A stretch of 5,964 nucleotides of DNA from contig JAGWUK010000213.1 in assembly GCA_028868455.1 (NCBI GenBank), forward strand, positions 1 through 5,964. The letters are read 5' to 3'. A model generated the notes under the pieces. That model saw only the letters and a list, made by a program, of their open reading frames with translations. It did no database searches and was not told the DNA's origin. Shown in pieces: positions 1 to 5,964 of this stretch (the first letter of the stretch is position 1; the number at the start of each line of letters is the position of its first letter). The position numbers and the translations under genes were made by a program. Source of the stretch: Burkholderiales bacterium. Its GTDB lineage: Bacteria > Pseudomonadota > Gammaproteobacteria > Burkholderiales > Burkholderiaceae_D.

Positions 1-1151
1 CAGAGTTGCTGGCAATGGCCAATCAGCCGCAAGAACCCGGTGCCGACATCAGCGATTTTCTGGAAGCCTGTAGCGGCACCGCACAGCCGCATGCCGTTGC
101 GATACATCCCGACGATATTGCCCTGATGACCTATACCTCAGGGACCACCGGCCTGCCAAAAGGTGCGATGCTGAGTTATCGCAACGCCAGCTATAAAACC
201 GCCGTGGCAGCCGCCGCCTGCCGCGGTAGCAAAGACGATGTCCTGCTGGCTGTCGCGCCGCTGTATCACATCGCCGGCATGGTCATGGGCATGAATATCG
301 CGATACACACGGGTGCAAGTTGCGTGCTGCTGTACCGCTTCGATCCGGTCACGGTATTGCAGGCCATCAGCCGCTACCACGTCAGCTGGTGGTACAGCAT
401 TGCGCCGATGAATGCGGCCATCATGCAACTGCCGGTAGCACGCGACTACGATCTGTCCAGCCTGCGTTTCAATCCGGTGACCAGTTTCGGCATTCAGCTC
501 ACAGAAACGATGGCGCAGCAATGGCAAACGCTGGCGCCGAATTGCCTCGTCTGCGAAGCTGCCTATGGACTGAGCGAAACGCATACCGTCGATACCGTCA
601 TGCCCCTTGATGCCATACGCTGGGGCACACACGGCAAACCCGTGCCGGGCAATGAAATCCGTATCGTTGACCCGGACAGCGGCGAAGAATGCGCGACCGG
701 CGTCAGCGGCGAAATCATCCTGCGCAGCGCCGGCGTTTTTCACGGCTACCGCAATAAACCGGAAGCCACGGCGCAAACCCTGCGCGACGGCTGGGTATAT
801 ACCGGCGATATCGGCAAGCTCGATGCGGACGGCTATCTGACTTTTCTCGGCCGCTTCAAGGAAATGATCAAGGTTTCCGGCTATAGCGTTTTTCCGGAAG
901 AAGTCGAAAGCATCCTGATCCGCCACCCGGCCATTGCACAGGCCGCAGTGATCGGGCTGCCCGATCCGGAAAAAGGCGAAATCATCAAAGCCTGCATTGT
1001 CCTCAAACCCGGTTACCGCGCCGCGCCGGAAGAAATCCGCCTGTGGTCGCGTGAACACATGGCGAATTACAAAGTGCCAAAGCAGGTAGAAATTCTGGAT
1101 GCCTTGCCCAGCACCGGAGCCGGCAAAGTATTGCGTCGACTGTTGAAATAA
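1..1151 (+). CDS. AMP-forming acyl-CoA synthetase (class I adenylate-forming enzyme), C-terminal part; start off the left edge
   Basis: Activates a carboxylic acid with ATP to an acyl-adenylate and passes the acyl group to coenzyme A; expected in the cytoplasm. The frame is open from the first bases. Numbering residues from the TTG codon at 6, the ATP-binding P-loop YTSGTTGLPKG is at 43-53, PLYHIAG at 85-91, the adenine-site YGLSET at 187-192, and YTGDIG at 265-270 with the ribose-binding aspartate 268. The hinge and start of the C-terminal domain (GRFKEMIK, then GYSVFPEEVE) lie at 282-301. The C-terminal lysine motif (STGAGKVLRR) puts the likely catalytic Lys at 374. Family members are usually about 500-550 residues with the P-loop near 170-220, so roughly 130-180 N-terminal residues are missing, and the TTG at 6 is an internal codon rather than the start. 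All core motifs present are intact. The carboxylase gene begins 21 bases downstream, suggesting one operon. Fatty acid chain length, or an aromatic or branched substrate, cannot be decided. Family is secure; substrate is unknown. Confidence 0.93.
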   Translation, partial: ELLAMANQPQEPGADISDFLEACSGTAQPHAVAIHPDDIALMTYTSGTTGLPKGAMLSYRNASYKTAVAAAACRGSKDDVLLAVAPLYHIAGMVMGMNIAIHTGASCVLLYRFDPVTVLQAISRYHVSWWYSIAPMNAAIMQLPVARDYDLSSLRFNPVTSFGIQLTETMAQQWQTLAPNCLVCEAAYGLSETHTVDTVMPLDAIRWGTHGKPVPGNEIRIVDPDSGEECATGVSGEIILRSAGVFHGYRNKPEATAQTLRDGWVYTGDIGKLDADGYLTFLGRFKEMIKVSGYSVFPEEVESILIRHPAIAQAAVIGLPDPEKGEIIKACIVLKPGYRAAPEEIRLWSREHMANYKVPKQVEILDALPSTGAGKVLRRLLK

Positions 1152-1160
1152 GTCCTGAAA

Positions 1161-1168
1161 AAAAGGAA
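1161..1168 (+). promoter_or_regulatory. Ribosome binding site of the acyl-CoA carboxylase gene
   Basis: A purine-rich AAAAGGAA stretch, with AGGA at 1164-1167, sits five bases before the GTG at 1173. It lies in the 21-base gap after the synthetase stop codon. It supports the GTG as the true start, as does the protein, which opens directly with the typical biotin carboxylase N-terminus (MFKKILIANRGEIAVRI). Confidence 0.75.
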
Positions 1169-1172
1169 TACC

Positions 1173-4100
1173 GTGTTCAAAAAAATACTGATCGCCAATC
1201 GTGGCGAAATCGCCGTCCGCATTGCCCGCGCAGCCCATGATCTCGGCGTGGAAACCGTGGCCGTGTATGCCGCCGATGATGCCGACGCTTTGCATGTGCG
1301 CCAGGCAAAGCAGGCGCGCGCGCTGAACGGCAGCGGAGCGGCAGCCTATCTGGACGGCGCGCACATGCTGCGCATCGCCAAAGAAGCAGGCTGCGACGCG
1401 ATCCATCCCGGCTATGGATTTCTGAGTGAACGCGCGGATTTCGCCACGGCCTGCCGCGCGGCGGGTATCGGCTTCATCGGCCCGGACAGCGCGCATCTGC
1501 AATTATTCGGCGACAAGGCAAAAGCGCGTGAACTGGCGCAGCAATGCGCCGTGCCGCTCGTACCCGGCACCGGCGCAGCAAGTCTGGCGCAGGCGAAAGA
1601 ATTTTTCGCCACGCAAGAGCAAGGCGTCGTCATCAAAGCCATCGGCGGCGGCGGCGGACGCGGTATGCGCGTGGTGCAGGATGAAGACGAACTGGACGCT
1701 GCGTATGCGCGCTGCGTGTCCGAAGCGCGCGCTGCCTTTGGCGTGGATGGCGTGTATCTTGAGCGACTGATCGCCCGTGCCAGACACATAGAAATCCAGA
1801 TCGTTGGCGACGGTCAGCGTGTCATGGCACTCGGCGAACGAGAATGCACGCTGCAAAGACGTTTTCAGAAACTGATAGAAATCGCTCCCAGCCCCAGCCT
1901 GTCTGCGCCGCTGCGGCAGCAAATCACGCAAGCTGCGCTGCGCATGGCGCAACAGGTTGGCTATCGCAATCTGGGAACATTTGAATTTCTGGTCGATGAG
2001 CAATCCGCTGATCTTCCATTTGTGTTTATCGAAGCCAACCCGCGTCTGCAAGTCGAGCATACCGTCACCGAAGAAGTCTTCGGCATCGATCTGGTGCAAT
2101 TGCAAATCCGGCTGGCCGCCGGTGCCAGTCTGTCCGATTGCGGACTCGATGCCGATGCGCCGCCGGCACCGCTAGGCTACGCAATGCAATTGCGCATCAA
2201 TGCCGAAACTCTGGATGCGCAAGGCAATGCCATGCCGGCCAGCGGTCGCCTGCAAGCATTCAGTCTCGCAAGCGGCCCCGGTATCCGCGTGGATACCCAT
2301 GCGTATCCGGGCTATGCGCCCTCGCCGCATTACGACACTTTATTGGGTAAGCTGATCGTCAGCATCCGTCAGAATGATTTTGCTGCACTGTCTCGCCGCG
2401 CACAAAGGGCGCTGGCGGAATGCCGTATCGACGGCATCGCCTGCAATCTGGGCATTCTGCATGCCTTGCTCGACAGAGAAGAATTTGTTCCTCATCGCGT
2501 GGATACCCGCTTTGTCGAACGCCATTTATCTGAATTGTTACAGGCGGCTGAAACCTTTCAGGCTGCGGCCGATGACAGCGAGGAAAAATCCGTCCTGCCA
2601 GAACGCGTCATACCAGAAGAATCCGCGCCCGATCGCGGCGTCGCCGTGCGTTCCGGCATGCCAGCCAGGCTGGTGCAGATTTGCGTGCAGGCAGGCGATA
2701 ACGTGGTGGCCGGAGCGCCGCTGGCGATCATCGAAGCGATGAAGATGGAGCACGTCATCGAAGCGCCATCTGCCTGCAGCATCCTGGAAATCCGTGCGGA
2801 TCTGCACCAATTCGTCAGCGCAGGACAAATCCTGCTGGTCGTCGAAGAACTGGACGATGCGGGACTGGTCGCGATTGAAGCACAGGCGGCCGACCCCGAC
2901 CACGTACGTCCCGATCTGCAAAAATTGTACGACAGGCTGGCGCTGACACTGGATGCCAATCGTCCGGCGGCGATTGAAAAACGCCATGCTCAGGGCGGCC
3001 GCACGGCACGCGAAAATATTGCCGATCTCTGCGATGCCGACAGTTTCATCGAATACGGCGCGCTGGCCATCGCTGCGCAAACGCGCCGCCGCAGTCTGCA
3101 AGACCTGATGCACAACACTCCGGCCGATGGCATGGTGACCGGCGTTGCCACCATCAATGCCGCCCTGTTTGGCAAAGAGCACAGTCGTTGCGCAGTGCTG
3201 GCGTATGACTACACCGTGCTGGCCGGTACGCAAGGCATGCGCAATCATCAAAAGACCGACCGCATGCTGGCCGTTGCGCATCAGCTGAAACTGCCGGTCG
3301 TGCTGTTTGCCGAAGGCGGCGGCGGTCGCCCCGGCGATACCGATATGCCCATCGTTGCCGGTCTGAATAATCATACCTTCAGCCAGTTCGCAGCGCTGTC
3401 GGGCAAGGTGCCGGTGGTCGGCATTGTGCACGGGCGCTGCTTTGCCGGTAACGCGGCGCTGCTCGGTTGCAGCGACGTGATCATTGCGACCAAAGCCAGC
3501 AATATCGGCATGAGCGGCCCGGCGATGATCGAAGGCGGCGGGCTGGGCAGTTTCCGCCCCGAACAGATCGGCCCCAGCGACGTGCAATCGACCAACGGCG
3601 TCATCGATATTCTGGTCGCGGACGAAGCCGCTGCGGTGCAGGCAGCGCGCCAGTATCTGTCGTATTTTCAGGGCGATCTGAAAGAATGGCAGTGCGCCGA
3701 TCAGCGCTTGTTGCGCGCGGCGATTCCGGAAAATCGTTTGCGTGTGTATGACATCCGCACGGTCTTGTCCCTGATCGCCGACAGTGGCTCTGTGCTGGAA
3801 TTGCGACAGGGATTCGGTGCCGGAATAGTGACAGCGCTGGCGCGCATTGGCGGACGTGCCGTCGGCATCCTGGCGAATAATCCGCAGCATCTGGGCGGCG
3901 CGATTGATGTCGAAGCGGCGGATAAGGCGGCGCGCTTTATGCAGCTTTGCAATGCGCATGGTTTGCCGCTGATTTCGCTGACGGACACACCCGGTTTCAT
4001 GGTCGGCCCCGAGATCGAAGCGCAGGCGCAGGTAAGGCATGTATGCCGGATGTTCGTCGTCGCTGCGCATCTGCGCGTGCCGTTTTTCACTGTGGTCTTG

Positions 4101-4460
4101 CGCAAAGGCTATGGCCTGGGCGCGCAGGCGATGACGGCCGGTGGCTTCGATGCGCCGGTATTGACCGTCTCGTGGCCGACCGGTGAATTCGGTGCAATGG
4201 GGCTGGAAGGCGCAGTACGGCTGGGTTTTCGCAAGGAGCTCGAAGCGGCAGCCGAAGGCGCAGAACGCGATGCCTTGTTCAAGCAGCTGGTCGATCAGCA
4301 ATATGCCAATGGCGAGGCCGCCAATATGGCAGCAACGCTGGAGATCGATGCCGTGATTGACCCGGCCGACACACGGCACTGGCTTGTGCGTGGGCTGGAA
4401 TCAGCTGCACAGAGCCTGGCGGTATCGGCGCCACCAGCGCCGTTTGTCGATAGCTGGTAG
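1173..4460 (+). CDS. Single-chain biotin-dependent acyl-CoA carboxylase (biotin carboxylase - biotin carrier - carboxyltransferase fusion), long-chain acyl-CoA carboxylase type
   Basis: Carboxylates an acyl-CoA at the alpha carbon using ATP, bicarbonate and covalently bound biotin; cytoplasmic. The 1095 residues hold three modules. Biotin carboxylase spans about 1-452: ANRGEIAVRIARA at 8-20, likely ATP-site Lys115 and Lys155, glycine-rich GGGGGRGM at 158-165, Lys233 in QRRFQKLIE, Glu271, the metal and bicarbonate motif FIEANPRLQVEHTVTE at 285-300, and Arg341. An acidic linker follows. The biotin carrier domain is about 488-558, with EAMKMEH and biotin-accepting Lys524 (codon 2742-2744). Carboxyltransferase fills about 578-1095. 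Its N-half has AEGGGGRPGDTD at 713-724, GRCFAGNAALLG at 754-765 and EGGGLGSFRPEQIGPSDVQ at 787-805. Its C-half has NNPQHLGGAID at 902-912, TDTPGFMVG at 937-945 and RKGYGLGAQAM at 977-987. Size and order match the single-chain long-chain acyl-CoA carboxylases (about 120 kDa, hexameric in the characterised mycobacterial enzyme). Propionyl- or methylcrotonyl-CoA carboxylases usually split these modules over two subunits. No catalytic motif looks broken. The start is GTG. Substrate preference is inferred from family resemblance only. Confidence 0.93.
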   Translation: MFKKILIANRGEIAVRIARAAHDLGVETVAVYAADDADALHVRQAKQARALNGSGAAAYLDGAHMLRIAKEAGCDAIHPGYGFLSERADFATACRAAGIGFIGPDSAHLQLFGDKAKARELAQQCAVPLVPGTGAASLAQAKEFFATQEQGVVIKAIGGGGGRGMRVVQDEDELDAAYARCVSEARAAFGVDGVYLERLIARARHIEIQIVGDGQRVMALGERECTLQRRFQKLIEIAPSPSLSAPLRQQITQAALRMAQQVGYRNLGTFEFLVDEQSADLPFVFIEANPRLQVEHTVTEEVFGIDLVQLQIRLAAGASLSDCGLDADAPPAPLGYAMQLRINAETLDAQGNAMPASGRLQAFSLASGPGIRVDTHAYPGYAPSPHYDTLLGKLIVSIRQNDFAALSRRAQRALAECRIDGIACNLGILHALLDREEFVPHRVDTRFVERHLSELLQAAETFQAAADDSEEKSVLPERVIPEESAPDRGVAVRSGMPARLVQICVQAGDNVVAGAPLAIIEAMKMEHVIEAPSACSILEIRADLHQFVSAGQILLVVEELDDAGLVAIEAQAADPDHVRPDLQKLYDRLALTLDANRPAAIEKRHAQGGRTARENIADLCDADSFIEYGALAIAAQTRRRSLQDLMHNTPADGMVTGVATINAALFGKEHSRCAVLAYDYTVLAGTQGMRNHQKTDRMLAVAHQLKLPVVLFAEGGGGRPGDTDMPIVAGLNNHTFSQFAALSGKVPVVGIVHGRCFAGNAALLGCSDVIIATKASNIGMSGPAMIEGGGLGSFRPEQIGPSDVQSTNGVIDILVADEAAAVQAARQYLSYFQGDLKEWQCADQRLLRAAIPENRLRVYDIRTVLSLIADSGSVLELRQGFGAGIVTALARIGGRAVGILANNPQHLGGAIDVEAADKAARFMQLCNAHGLPLISLTDTPGFMVGPEIEAQAQVRHVCRMFVVAAHLRVPFFTVVLRKGYGLGAQAMTAGGFDAPVLTVSWPTGEFGAMGLEGAVRLGFRKELEAAAEGAERDALFKQLVDQQYANGEAANMAATLEIDAVIDPADTRHWLVRGLESAAQSLAVSAPPAPFVDSW
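2634..2846 (+). other. Biotin carrier (biotinyl-lipoyl) domain inside the carboxylase, with biotinylation site Lys524
   Basis: Codes for residues about 488-558 of the carboxylase. The domain opens with the pattern VAVRSGMPARLVQICVQAGDN, in which the usual 'APMPG' turn is SGMPA. It then has the biotin ligase recognition motif EAMKMEH at 521-527 and closes with VSAGQILLVVEEL. The lysine between the two methionines (524) is the residue modified by biotin protein ligase. It is joined to the biotin carboxylase by a short acidic stretch (about 459-487) and to the carboxyltransferase by about 20 residues. Confidence 0.9.
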
Positions 4461-4669
4461 GGCCGTCACCGTCATGGTGAAAGTGCCAGTCCACACGTTT
4501 TTTGGCTTTGCACTACACTCAGGGGTCATGCGCAATACCAACCAGACTGTCACCGGAAAAAGTTAACAGGCATCCGGCCAGCGCCGCGAGAAAACCTCTT
4601 GCGGCGTCGCCATGTCAGGGCTGCTGGAATGGTTTTGCGTCAGCCCTTATTCGAAGAAAGTACCCGATC
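4461..4669 (+). other. Intergenic region between carboxylase and transporter genes
   Basis: This 209-base stretch is the largest gap in the window. It contains a small 5-bp hairpin just after the carboxylase stop (TCACC and GGTGA at 4466-4470 and 4476-4480). A six-T run lies at 4498-4503, too far from that hairpin (17 bases) for a classical terminator. A much stronger hairpin is at 4581-4607. A reading frame continuous with the transporter is open through part of it from 4502. Its 56-residue translation has no hydrophobic or transporter-like character, so I treat it as non-coding. A promoter for the transporter would be expected here, but I see no confident -35/-10 pair; TACACT at 4514-4519 is an imperfect -10 candidate without a partner. 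Confidence 0.6.
4581..4607 (+). promoter_or_regulatory. Strong GC-rich stem-loop upstream of the transporter gene
   Basis: The left arm GCGCCGCGAGA (4581-4591) pairs with the right arm TCTTGCGGCGT (4597-4607), giving an 11-bp stem with two G-U pairs if transcribed and a five-base loop AAACC. The downstream sequence has no T-run, so it is not a standard intrinsic terminator on the + strand. It ends 62 bases before the transporter ATG. It could be a leader structure, an atypical terminator for the carboxylase operon, or a dispersed intergenic repeat. The structure is directly visible; the role is unknown. Confidence 0.45.
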
Positions 4670-5884
4670 ATGACTGTCAAACAAGCACCCGATCTCAAAA
4701 CCGTCCTGATCGCCACCGGCTTTGTGCTGACGCTGGCGATGGGGGTGCGGCATGGTTTCGGCTTTTGGCTGCAACCGATTTCGCAAGCACACGGCTGGAC
4801 GCGGGAAACCTATTCGACCGCGATGGCGGTGCAAAATCTGATGTGGGGTCTGTTCGGTCCGTTTGCCGGGATGGCGGTGGATAAATACGGCACGGCGCGC
4901 GCCATCGTTTTGGGCGCGTTTTTATATGCCGGTGGTTTGTTGTGGATGGCGCTGGTTGATCAGCCTGTGATGTTTGTGCTGGGTTCCGGCGTGCTGATTG
5001 GCGCGGCGCTGGCCTGCACGGCATTCGGTGCGGTCAGCGGCATTATCGGGCGCACGGCACCGGCAGAAAAACGTTCGTGGGCGTTTGGCCTGTCGTCTGC
5101 CGCCAGCTCTTTCGGGCAGTTTGTGATGATGCCAGTGGAGCAGCAAATGATTACGCATACGAACTGGCAATTCGCGTTTTATCTGCTGGCGGCGCTGGTC
5201 TTGCTGGTGATGCTGCCGATGGCATGGAAGCTGCGCGAACCGGCGACCGATCATAGCGCAGGACGTCATCAAAGCGTGCGCGATGCGATCAGCGAAGCCT
5301 TTCAACACAAGTCGTTTTTATTGCTGGTCGCCGGATATTTTGTCTGCGGATTCCAGCTGGTGTTCATCGGCGTGCATATGCCTGCCTATCTGAAAGATAA
5401 AAGCATCATGGACCCGAACGTCGCCGTCACGGCGCTGGCGCTGATTGGCCTGGGCAATATTTTCGGCTCTTACTATGCGGGCAAACTGGGCGGGATGTTT
5501 CCGAAACGCTATTTGCTGTCGTCGATCTACATCAGCCGCACGGTCGTGATTGCGCTGTTTTTGCTGGCGCCGCTGTCAGCCTATTCTGTGTATATCTTCG
5601 CGGCCGCCATGGGGATTTTGTGGCTGTCCACGGTGCCGTTGACAAATGGTGTGATCGCCGGCATTTTTGGCGTGCAATATCTGTCGATGCTGTCGGGCTT
5701 TGTGTTCTTCTCGCATCAGCTCGGCAGCTTTTTGGGCGTCTGGCTGGGCGGTTATATTTATACCAAAACCGGTAGCTATGATCTGGTCTGGGGGATTACC
5801 CTGGGCTTAGGCATTTTTGCCGCACTGGTGAATTTGCCGATCAACGAACAGGCCATCAGCCGCCCACAAACTGCACTGGCATAA
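4670..5884 (+). CDS. Major facilitator superfamily (MFS) transporter, probably 12 transmembrane helices
   Basis: A 404-residue inner-membrane secondary transporter. Hydrophobic segments fall roughly at 11-28, 48-68, 78-96, 100-122, 137-157, 166-186, 214-236, 250-270, 281-301, 304-325, 338-362 and 370-390. The hydrophilic central loop is at about 187-212. MFS motif A lies between helices 2 and 3 (GMAVDKYG, 67-74, with Asp71). The first helix and loop carry a charged Arg27 followed by FGFWLQPISQAHGWTRETYS. This resembles the 'R-x-x-F/G-x-F-x-x-P...GWSR' style of the monocarboxylate and oxalate/formate-like MFS branch. A small carboxylate is therefore a plausible substrate, but not provable here. 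The ATG at 4670 is chosen because the hydrophobic core begins soon after it, MTVKQAPDLK is a typical short cytoplasmic lead, and a weak purine-rich GAAGAAAG at 4653-4660 precedes it by nine bases. The upstream in-frame TTG at 4502 would add 56 unlikely residues. The next gene starts three bases after the stop. Confidence 0.9.
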   Translation: MTVKQAPDLKTVLIATGFVLTLAMGVRHGFGFWLQPISQAHGWTRETYSTAMAVQNLMWGLFGPFAGMAVDKYGTARAIVLGAFLYAGGLLWMALVDQPVMFVLGSGVLIGAALACTAFGAVSGIIGRTAPAEKRSWAFGLSSAASSFGQFVMMPVEQQMITHTNWQFAFYLLAALVLLVMLPMAWKLREPATDHSAGRHQSVRDAISEAFQHKSFLLLVAGYFVCGFQLVFIGVHMPAYLKDKSIMDPNVAVTALALIGLGNIFGSYYAGKLGGMFPKRYLLSSIYISRTVVIALFLLAPLSAYSVYIFAAAMGILWLSTVPLTNGVIAGIFGVQYLSMLSGFVFFSHQLGSFLGVWLGGYIYTKTGSYDLVWGITLGLGIFAALVNLPINEQAISRPQTALA

Positions 5885-5887
5885 ACC

Positions 5888-5964
5888 ATGAAACTGCGTC
5901 AGAAACTCGTCCGCCTCTTGCTCGCCGCGCTGGTGCTGGCGTTGCTGACGGCGACGTTTCTGGC
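5888..5964 (+). CDS. N-terminus of a membrane-anchored or exported protein, cut by the right edge
   Basis: The ATG at 5888 begins three bases after the transporter stop codon, and 25 codons are visible before the window ends. The translation starts MKLRQKLVRLLLAALVLALL and continues TATFLA. Basic residues at the start (K2, R4, K6, R9) are followed by a leucine/alanine-rich hydrophobic core of about 16 residues. This is the pattern of a signal peptide or an N-terminal membrane anchor, for example a sensor kinase or a periplasmic protein. No Shine-Dalgarno sequence is evident, so translation may be coupled to the transporter. The rest of the protein is outside the window, so no function can be given. 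Confidence 0.6.
   Translation, partial: MKLRQKLVRLLLAALVLALLTATFL

Noticed and set aside
6..17. TTG at 6 or ATG at 15 as a true start of the synthetase.
   Set aside because: The ATP-binding loop would then lie near residue 43, far too early for the family, and the frame is already open at the window edge. The gene is simply cut.
2280..2297. Seven-bp hairpin GGTATCC / GGATACC with a four-base loop.
   Set aside because: It lies inside the carboxylase gene, where the encoded PGIRVDTHAYPG segment is a conserved biotin carboxylase stretch. The pairing is most simply a by-product of codon choice.
3467..3751. Short plus-strand frames of about 70-120 codons overlapping the carboxylase, such as 3467-3751 and 2374-2742.
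   Set aside because: They are out of frame with an intact, clearly recognisable enzyme, lack ribosome binding sites, and have low-complexity Arg-rich translations typical of shadow frames.
138..4379. Very long antisense reading frames (454, 200 and 613 codons) on the minus strand opposite the synthetase and carboxylase.
   Set aside because: They are exactly in register with the sense codons, and the two sense genes happen to share a frame. In that register antisense stops arise only from sense TTA, CTA or TCA codons, which are rare in this GC-rich coding sequence. The translations show no recognisable domain and have a biased composition rich in Arg, His, Gln and Ala.
4624..4638. Sigma-54-like promoter (CTGG ... 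TTTTGC) ahead of the transporter.
   Set aside because: Only nine bases separate the GG and GC elements, where ten are required, and the central CACG part is poor.
4502..4669. In-frame TTG start that would add 56 residues to the transporter.
   Set aside because: The added segment has no transporter-like or signal-like character, overlaps the strong hairpin, and has no good ribosome binding site. The ATG at 4670 gives a normal MFS N-terminus.

Overview
The window looks like ordinary chromosomal DNA from a moderately GC-rich proteobacterium (GC high fifties, estimated by eye). Protein style and gene neighbourhood fit a beta-proteobacterium such as the Burkholderiales/Oxalobacteraceae. That placement is an impression from sequence character, not a search result. 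Everything recognisable is on the + strand. I see no tRNA, rRNA, CRISPR array, insertion sequence, phage gene or attachment site.

Layout. Positions 1-1151 hold the C-terminal two thirds of an AMP-forming acyl-CoA synthetase (adenylate-forming enzyme); its start lies off the left edge. After a 21-base gap with a clear ribosome binding site, positions 1173-4460 encode one 1095-residue biotin-dependent acyl-CoA carboxylase. It carries biotin carboxylase, biotin carrier and both carboxyltransferase halves in a single chain. Positions 4461-4669 are a 209-base intergenic region with a strong GC-rich hairpin at 4581-4607. Positions 4670-5884 encode a 404-residue, probably 12-helix major facilitator transporter. 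Three bases after its stop, at 5888, a new reading frame opens with a hydrophobic signal- or anchor-like N-terminus and runs off the right edge.

How the genes may work together. The first two genes are tightly spaced and almost certainly co-transcribed. The synthetase would turn a carboxylic acid into its acyl-CoA, and the carboxylase would add CO2 at the alpha carbon to give a 2-alkylmalonyl-CoA type product. The carboxylase resembles the single-chain long-chain acyl-CoA carboxylase family, so a medium- or long-chain acid is a reasonable guess, but the substrate cannot be read from this window. The transporter belongs to the monocarboxylate/oxalate-formate-like part of the major facilitator superfamily by general appearance. 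It could import the acid, but the larger gap before it suggests it may be a separate unit with the next gene. I found no convincing evidence of a wholly new system. The carboxylase-synthetase pairing, the compact carboxylase architecture and the intergenic hairpin are the points most worth a second look.
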